Positions 57,272-64,000 of a stretch of DNA of 64,000 bases are shown in pieces. The DNA lies in assembly GCA_032622095.1 (NCBI GenBank), contig CP136061.1, positions 234,358,944 through 234,422,943 on the forward strand, read 5' to 3'. A program made the translations under genes and the position numbers. Source of the DNA: Siphonodentalium dalli (lineage: Eukaryota; Mollusca; Scaphopoda; Gadilida; Siphonodentaliidae). The notes below the pieces were generated by a model. The model worked only from the letters and a program-made list of their open reading frames with translations, searched no databases and had not been told where the DNA came from. How positions within the stretch are numbered: position 1 is the stretch's first letter; each line of letters starts with the position of its first letter.

Positions 57272-57480
57272 GTGAGTATGCGACCCTGATAACACACACT
57301 GTCATCAAGGACTATAGATACTCAACTTATACAACAGGAAGTAGTAGCATGCCTTGAAAACAGGTGCCACGAGATTATTTACTGCAAACGTTTTTTTTTA
57401 CAGTGCACTTTTTACGTCAGAGATAGACAACTTGAAATTTTAGGACTACTAATTTGGGTATTATGTTTCAGTTTCCTTGA

Positions 57481-57854
57481 GAAAATATCGTCAGGGAAGT
57501 ATAACTATTGTTATTAGTTACATCTAACATCATTGCTTCATTATGAATGCATTTATTTATATAAATATATGTTGGCGAACTTTTAGAAAACGGAATTGGA
57601 CAGCTATGATCGGACATTTGTAAGATCATTACAATTCACCAATAAATTTAATGATATACCGATATTGCAACAAGTATCGTTCAAGGTATAGTTTCAGATT
57701 AGCCGTATCTTCAGGCCGTAATCCGACTGCGCGAAATGAGTTTGTTACTATAAATAGAAAAAGAATAGTAGGCATGTATGAATCCTACTAGGGTACTATC
57801 GTAAAATAGTATACCAGTGTGCAGCCAATCAGAATGCGAGAAAGTCACGTGAGA
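57481..57854. other. Non-coding 3' flank of the right arm
   Basis: No match to the left side and no lectin second-half exon could be recognised on either strand. Confidence 0.35.
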
Positions 57855-58910
57855 TATCTCATATATATTTTGAAGACCTATGTCTGTCTGTCTGTCTGTT
57901 TGTTTGTCTGTATGTTTGTCATTAATACAAATCTACGATTCTCGACCGATCGGGACGAAACTTGGTACGTGTGTGTAGTTTGACCAGGCGGTGGACGTTG
58001 TCGTATTGGCGAGCCCGTGCGGCGCCCGCTTCGCGCATGCGCAGACGAGATCTCGGAAACGGGTGGAGCTATCGACTTGAAATTTCCTATGTGAATGTAT
58101 CTTGCCCCGGATACGAATTTTATCGGGCCGCCGAGCCCGTGCGTCGCCAGCTTCGCGCATGCGCAGACGAAATCTCGGAAACGGGTGGAGCTATCGACTT
58201 GAAATTTGGTTTGTGAACGTATCTTGCCCCGGATACGAATTTGATCGGGTCACCGAGCCCGTGCGTCGCCAGCTTCGCGCATGCGCAGACGAGATCTCGG
58301 AAACGGGTTGAGCTATCGACTTGAAATTTGGTATGTGAATGTATCTTGCCCCGGATACGAATTTTATAGGGTCGCCGAGCCCGTGCGACGTCAGCTTCGC
58401 GCATGCGCAGACCAGATCTCGGAAACGGGTGGGGCTATCGACTTGAAATTTGGTTTTTGAATAGCCCGGACAACGTCGGGCTCATCGACTAGTCTATTAT
58501 ATATTTTGGAAGATCTGTGTGTGTGTGTGTGTGTCTGTGTGTTCGCGATTAACTCGAAAACGGCCGACCCGATTTCGATGAAACTTGGTATGTGAGGGTA
58601 TTTTCGGCCGGGGACGAACATAGGCATATTAATTTGTCCGTGCGACGTCACCTTGACCTTGAAATCGGGTCATTTCAAGGTCAAACGCCCGAATCTCACG
58701 GGATTTCGATGACACTTGGTATGTGGGGGTAATTCAAGGTCAAATCGGGTAAAACCGGATGGATTTCGACGGGCACGTTTGTCGGGTACTTTTGTCCGGG
58801 CAGTGTTTTTGGACTGGTCAAATCGTGACCCAACTTGACCTTGACCTTCAAAATGGACAATTCAAGGTCAAAGCCCGGACGAAGTCGGGTCACCTTCTAG
58901 TAATATATAT
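57855..58910 (+). mobile_element. Two adjoining Helentron/pearl-like elements with 122 bp tandem units
   Basis: The first starts ATATATTTTGAAGACCTATG, has (TCTG)n at 57885-57920, then about 3.5 tandem units of 122 bp. CGCGCATGCGCAG recurs at 58032, 58154, 58276 and 58398. It ends AGCCCGGACAACGTCGGGCT ... GACTAGT at about 58490. A second begins immediately (TATATTTTGGAAGATCTGTG, (GT)n) and ends CCCGGACGAAGTCGGGT, CACCTTCTAGT at 58898. Shared ends with 47598-48306 in the opposite orientation define the family. ORFs on both strands translate the repeat. Confidence 0.65.
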
Positions 58911-59975
58911 AGCTGGATATATATAGTCCATATATGGATCAAGTTACATCTCTTCGTCTGATTAATCTAGCTCGATCATACCAAAAAAGTATTCAACACT
59001 TCCCGTGAGAACGATCCATCGAATCAGAACGTTTCAAACAATCCATTTCCCAGTGTCTGGCTCAAGATTTTGCTGCAAAAGCGGCGGATTCGTTATTTGT
59101 ACTGTAAGCTTTCCCGTGTCAGTAAATGTGGGACTTCTTGAACTAGAAAGACATACGGCCGATAAGTATATTAGTTTTCAGAAGGTATCATCTCTATCTA
59201 CGTCTTTCTCAGACCTCGATCATGGGGCTAATCACATATACGCCTGGTGGTCTTCCCAGTTAGCTAGCCACTTCGCAATAAATGGTTCGTCGATTCACAA
59301 ACTGAGCGAACGCATTGACGTACCTGTACAACTCTCGCAGTTTTCGAAGGTTGCTAACTCTCTCATCCCCTTAGAAGGGTGCCTCTCAATGCTAAGGTCG
59401 TACAGAAGACCATGATTTACCCACTGTTACATTTGGCAGTCGTCTCGTCGAAGAGCGCACCTCAGAGAAGAGCAATACTCGCGGGCTAGTTTGTGGACAT
59501 GCGCCATGATAGTCGTCCACAATACACACATCAGTACACCACGTTTCACGTATGTTTCAGATATGGAATCTCATGTGTGTTTGCGTTTTGGTGTGGTTAG
59601 ATTGTATTTTTACATCCGATTCGAAGCCGTTCTAAATCAACTGCAACATGACAGTATGTAACTTTATCTGGATAATACTATGCTAGACCTCCCTAAAACT
59701 GATGTATAGTCTAAAAGATGTCTTTGATTGTTTGGTGGTTTGTGATTAAACGAATGGTGGAATGCGTTGTTGTCATCCTCGCGCTGGCAGGAAATGTGGT
59801 GTATTTATTCCGTTGTGTTTTTTTCCCCAAGAACAATTTAATATTGACGGCAATGATGTGAACGTTGGGGGACTACTTCAAAGATCTAACGTGAGATGTG
59901 CCATTATGGTAGTGCGCATGCGCGGGATTCGGATGTCTTTCTTTTTCGCTGTCACGAATGCAGTCAACGAGTGGA
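58911..59975. other. Unassigned stretch with one 136-codon ORF
   Basis: The plus-strand frame 59005-59415 is the longest here (136 codons, contains SDLDHGANHIYAWWSSQLAS and SIHKLSERIDVPVQLSQFSK). I do not recognise it. It is too short and isolated to call a gene and may be a relic of a transposon or host exon. The rest is non-coding. Confidence 0.25.
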
Positions 59976-60367
59976 TTAACCCTTTACCCAACAAAACGGT
60001 CAAAACCGGCCAAATAAAGCTTCAACAGCCTAAAATATCCTCGGTCTGTCTCAATAAAACCATACAAATATGAATATCACTGGAACCGGCTCATTGACCA
60101 CATTGTGATGGTTACAGTTATGCCCCGTGCCAATGCATTCTCTTATATATGCGAGTCGACCATAGGTCGCCTCCCATATATAAGAAAATGCATTGGCCTA
60201 AAAAAAATCTTTTTTTAACACTTTTTCTTACATTATTTAACAATTTTATCATTTTTAATATGTGTTAAGCCAATGCATTCTCTTATATATGCGAGGCGAC
60301 CTATGGTCGACTCGCATATATAAGAGAATGCATTGGCACAGGGCCGTTCTGTTGGATAAAGGGTTAA
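59976..60367 (+). mobile_element. piggyBac-like MITE with internal hairpins, right copy
   Basis: TTAA (59976-59979), CCCTTTACCCAACA ... CTGTTGGATAAAGGG, TTAA (60364-60367), 384 bp between. Two ~68 bp palindromes (60126-60196 and 60271-60339) begin GCCAATGCATTCTCTTATAT and flank an A/T-rich linker. Opposite orientation to the copy at 7827-8462. No transposase. The ORF 59762-60073 crosses its left end and is not a gene. Confidence 0.9.
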
Positions 60368-60559
60368 AGAAGCTAATTTATACAGTAAGCCCAGCCCGGT
60401 GTTCAGATTAGACGTATCTCGACAAAGGAGCTTAAACTTCAGTCTTTTCCTTGACGGCGTTCATCCCGACATTCTTCTGGCAAATGTTTGGCTAGTCAGA
60501 TTAGCCAAAGCCTTATACGGATACTATTGATTCGACAAGCACATAAGCTATAACAGGGG

Positions 60560-60780
60560 TGGTGTAAGGACAGACTTTCTGCCCATAGTAAATAAATAAA
60601 TACATAAACAAAAAATAATTAAATATAATAATACATAAAAATAATATACATACAGGGTAAGTGTAAGGACGGACTTACTGCCCCAATAATCAACATAATA
60701 TTAACATAATAAATACTCACTTAACATTAATTATATACTGGGAGGTGTGAGGACGGACTTACTGCTCAAAATATATAAAC
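60560..60780 (+). repeat. Three direct repeats before the CR1-like LINE
   Basis: GTGTAAGGACAGACTTTCTG (60561), GTGTAAGGACGGACTTACTG (about 60660) and GTGTGAGGACGGACTTACTG (about 60743), each followed by an A/T-rich spacer with ATAAATA-like runs. They stop directly before the ATG of ORF1 and look like 5'-UTR monomers of the LINE. Confidence 0.6.
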
Positions 60781-63700
60781 ATGCCGAGAGTGAAAACGAA
60801 TAAAGTTAAAGGAAAAGTGAAAACGAAAACAAAAATCAGTGGATGGACCTGTCACTTCTGCACCAAATATTTCACAGAAAGGGATGATGCCCTATGTTGC
60901 GACATCTATGAGAATTGGGTATGCTTACCCTGTTCAAAGGTCCCAAACGCAGCATAATTATGATGCAATCTTCTCCATGGCAGGAGCAAGTTCCGCCTTC
61001 AAGTGGATATGCAGAGTTGATGAATCTTCACACCGATCCATTAAATAATTAAGTGTATCAATACGGAATATGAGAGCAGACAGTGATGATATATTCGAAA
61101 GAATAGAGAAGAGAGTGGAAGAAATCGGTAAAGATTTTAGTACCAAAGTCAAGGAAGAAGTAAGAGAATTGAAGGAAGATATGGTTAAAGATTTGTCGGC
61201 AGAAATTGAAAAAAAATTCCAGGAGAAATTTGATGAACGATATAAGGAGATGGAAGATCGTAGATCAATTTCAAGCAATCTATGCATATTCGGAGTACCC
61301 TTGTGCGACAGGAAGGATCCGAAGGAAAGAAAAAGTGCAAATAGCGTTTTTGTTGAGAAAATATATACAAAGAATTAGTGCTTGATTCACAACCTTCAAC
61401 TAAAAACACATACAAATTAGGACGAGTGCATGCAAAGAACAAGTGTCCACCATTAAAGGTTACCTTCCGCGATAAAGCGCTGGTCAAGAAAATCCTATCA
61501 AATGCATAAAAGCTTAAAAACACCAAACAAGAAGAATTAAAAGAAATTAGTCTGCAAAGGGATCAAACAGAAGAGGAGAGACAAGAAAGAAAAACGCTTA
61601 CGAGAGGAACTTGATGCAAAGAATAATGGATAAGATAAGGAATAGAGGAATAGCAATATATTACAAGGAATACCTAAAAGTTAGACATCTGGAAATTGAC
61701 TCCATATTCGAAGAATCAACCTGGTGTAGTCTAATGCTTAGAGGAAACGACAAGCTGGTCATTGGTGCAATATACCGTAGTCCAAACTGCGACAGCATAA
61801 ACAGTACGAACCTGAATACTTTAATGAAAAAGATGGCAGACAGAAAAGACTCATATGTTATGATAAATATATGAACTGGGAAACTCAGTCTACAGAGTTA
61901 AGTATAGAGACTGACACATTCAAGTTTATTGCATGAGTGAATGATACCGGGCTTTACCAGCATGTGCGAGAGGCATCCCGGCACCGAGAAAATCAAGAGG
62001 ACAGCCTATTATATAGAACTTATATTTACAAATGAAGAAGACATTATCAGTGACAAACAACACCTACCACCATTAGTACGCAGTGATCATATGGTCCTAT
62101 CGTTCCCCTTTAATTGTTATCCAATACACAGCAAGATGAAATCCCTAAACCTCAGTACCATAAGGCTGATCTCAGTGAAATAAATGAGTACCTCACAAAT
62201 GTTGACTGGAACGAGATTCATACGAGAGATTGTAATGGAGCCTGGAACTTCTTCAATAAAGAACTTCTATATGTTCGTGATAAATATTTACCAAAAAAGA
62301 GAAGAGGAAAACACCGGAACAAACCATGGTTAAATATATATGCAATAGATGCTGTTAAGAAAAAGAAGTCAAGTTGGAAAAGATATACATCAGTAAAACC
62401 ACAGCAAACTACGAGAAATATACAACTGTGAGAAATGAATCAACATCAGCATGTATAATAGCACACCTAGAACATGAGAGAAAACTTACATAAAACTTTA
62501 AGACAGACAAATCTTTTTGGAGCTACGTTAGATAGAAGACACAAGTAAAAATGGGAATCGCAGACCTTGAAGATAAAAACGGAAACATAGTTAGTGACAA
62601 CAAAGACAAAGCAGAGACACTGAATAACTTTTTCACCAGCGTATTCACAAAAGAGGACAAGAATCAGCACCAACATTAGAGCCGAGACAAGTCAAAGAGG
62701 AGTTAACGTGCTTAGTAGTGACCCCTGAACTAGTAGAGAAAAAGTTGCTCCTTATAGACCCGACTAAGGCTCCCGGAGAAGATGGCATACATCCAGCAAT
62801 ACTAAGGGCATCCACTTACACTCTTATGAATCCTCTCAGCAATATTTTCAACAAATCGCTGCAAGAAGGCTGTCTACCAGCTGCATGGAAAAGTGCGACA
62901 GTTGTCCCTACATTCAAAAAAATGCAAGAGATGTGATCCCGGAAATTAAAGACCAGTTAGTTTGACCAGCAAATCATGTAAAATTTTGGAACAAATATGG
63001 ACTCAGTATACCTAGACTTTAAAAAAGAGAGTGTACCTCATGTAAACACATCGATATGGGTTCGCAGCGCGTCGCCGGTCACTGAGTCTCCACACAGCAG
63101 TGGCTTGACCGCTTTGAGCGACGTGCAATTGTCGGATTGCTCGCTGTTTCAAAACCCGCGCCAAGTTGTGACCCTTGAGCAAGGTCGCTCGTTCTGTGTC
63201 GGCTTCACATCACTCATGCGTTAAAAGAGAACCAGTCAGCTTGTCATACTGATGAGTATCAGAGCGTGTTCTGATCAAATTAGAGCAGCGCCTGCAATGG
63301 CTGCAGCCGGTTCATTGGTTGGCTTGTACACATGACTGGGGTAATATTGTACCAAGCGTGTTAGAGCAAGTAATTGGTTAATCGCTGTATAAAACTGGTC
63401 ATTATTATTAAGACTGCTGAACAAACTACATGCATATGGTGTACAGGGAGAGATATTAAAATGAATCCGTGACTTCCTATCAAATAGTTCGCAATCAGTC
63501 AGAGTGGGAAACATCACGTCAAGCAAAAAACCAGTCACGAGCGGTATACCACAAGGCTGTAAGCAGTAACATCAAAATATTTGCTGATGACACCAACATA
63601 GACAGATCTGTTAATAAACAAGAAGACGCACAGGGGCTGCAAGATGATCTGGAGCAACTATCAACATGGTCAGACAAATGGCTACCAAGATTCAATACTA

Positions 63701-64000
63701 TAGTAAGTGTAAAGTGATGCATATGGGGAACAATAACGACCACACAAAGTATACATTAACAGAACATGGGATAGCCAAAGACATAACACCAACGAATGAT
63801 GAGAAAGACCTAGGAGTGACGTTCGACAGCAAGGTGTCATTCAGAACTCACATAAACAAAATTGTCAGCAAAGCTAACCAAAAATTGGAACATTCACATA
63901 CATGGACAAGGATATGTTTCTGCCACTATATAAATCCTTTATCAGACCAACACTCGAATATGGCTCTTCAATATGGTCACCTACTTGAAAGACATAACAT
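60781..64000 (+). pseudogene. Decayed CR1-like LINE with ORF1 and ORF2, runs off the window
   Basis: ORF1 starts at 60781 (MPRVKTNKVKGKVKTK) with a PHD-like zinc pattern WTCHFCTKYF ... ALCCD ... NWVCLPC, then a frameshift, WICRV, and a coiled-coil at 61070-61330 (KEEVRELKEDMVKDL, EIEKKFQEKFDERYKE) ending SSNLCIFGVP. ORF2 follows in pieces: endonuclease 61611-62110 (LVIGAIYRSPNCDS; RSDHMVLSF), reverse transcriptase 62718-63720 (DPTKAPGEDGIHPAIL, LPAAWKSATVVPTFKK, VYLDFKKESVPH, then after an insertion LHAYGV, IFADDTNIDRS) and the start of the C-terminal part (KDLGVTFDSKVSFRTHINKI). Many stops and frameshifts: dead, although the FADD box survives. A PHD-like ORF1 plus this RT pattern points to the CR1 clade. 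Confidence 0.8.
63042..63410 (+). mobile_element. SINE-like insertion within the LINE relic
   Basis: The LINE reading VYLDFKKESVPH breaks at about 63042 and resumes at about 63410 with LLNKLHAYGV-like coding. The intervening ~365 bp has GTTTCAAAACC (resembling a tRNA B box) at about 63149, ACCCTTGAGCAAGGTCGCT (a motif common in animal tRNA-derived SINEs) and ends CTGTATAAAACTGGTCATTA with an (ATT)n tail. I read it as a SINE. The A box and target duplications were not fixed. Confidence 0.5.

Larger units (their letters stand above)
54490..57480 (+). repeat. Right distal arm of the inverted gene duplication
   Basis: Mirror of 8610-10500 (with repeat S copy S4 at 54640-55800, minus orientation relative to S1/S3). 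It has the MITE copy C and an ~78 bp tandem duplication at 56879-57040 (GACTGATATATAACCTACCC, repeated as GACTGATATATAACATACCA) that the left arm lacks. Similarity to the left ends near 57480. Confidence 0.85.

Noticed and set aside
57933-58651. Arginine-rich ORFs on both strands
   Set aside because: They translate the 122 bp tandem unit of a Helentron-like element; the frame is open because the unit length and composition avoid stops.
1-64000. Prokaryotic, organellar or viral origin
   Set aside because: Splice-bounded exons, LINEs, hAT and TTAA transposons and minisatellites indicate an animal nuclear genome; no viral structural or replication gene was seen.

Overview
This window looks like repeat-dense, AT-rich, non-coding DNA from an invertebrate animal. 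There are no operons, ribosome-binding sites or dense ORFs. Coding DNA appears as short exons with GT-AG splice signals, and most of the rest is transposable elements: LINEs with endonuclease and reverse transcriptase, TTAA-targeting DNA transposons, a hAT element, long foldback elements, Helentron/pearl-like repeats and minisatellites. Secreted PAN/Apple plus C-type lectin proteins and pearl-like repeats would fit a lophotrochozoan such as a mollusc, but that placement is a low-confidence inference.

The main organising feature is a broken, inverted (head-to-head) duplication of a host gene. On the left, minus strand, lie a signal-peptide/PAN-like exon (19353-19599) and a C-type-lectin-like exon (8949-9134). 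On the right, plus strand, lie their partners (42294-42540 and 57080-57271). The exons have the same phases and near-identical protein sequence. Flanking non-coding DNA also matches in mirror order: 8610-10500 with 54990-57480; 18835-20095 with 41290-42960; 20940-23340 with 28205-28932 plus 37314-38470. The two genes point away from each other, about 22.7 kb between start codons.

Layout: 1-8.6 kb holds a LINE 3' relic, a 20-22 bp minisatellite, a TTAA MITE, a hairpin-bearing element and a piggyBac-like MITE. 8.6-10.5 kb is the left lectin exon and its arm. 10.5-15.1 kb is a foldback element inside a minisatellite, with a hAT element (perfect 8 bp target duplication) in one arm. 15.1-18.8 kb is mostly a decayed minus-strand LINE. 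18.8-23.6 kb is the left PAN exon with upstream arm. 24.2-28.0 kb has two palindromic elements, the larger with 0.7 kb terminal inverted repeats and a decayed ORF. 28.9-37.3 kb is an 8.4 kb TTAA element, inside which sits a 6.3 kb CACTG-ended element, inside which sit a LINE with an open 983-codon ORF and a palindromic MITE. 37.3-42.5 kb is the right arm up to the right PAN exon. 42.8-54.3 kb is the right-hand intron, full of tandem repeats and a recent 1.68 kb tandem duplication. 54.5-57.5 kb is the right lectin arm. 57.8-64 kb has Helentron-like tandem repeats, another piggyBac-like MITE and a decayed CR1-like LINE running off the edge.

One arm often carries an insertion that its mirror partner lacks, so the window supplies its own empty sites and several insertion boundaries can be read to the base. 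Coding claims rest on ORF conservation between the two copies and on splice-site consensus. No transcript evidence is available.
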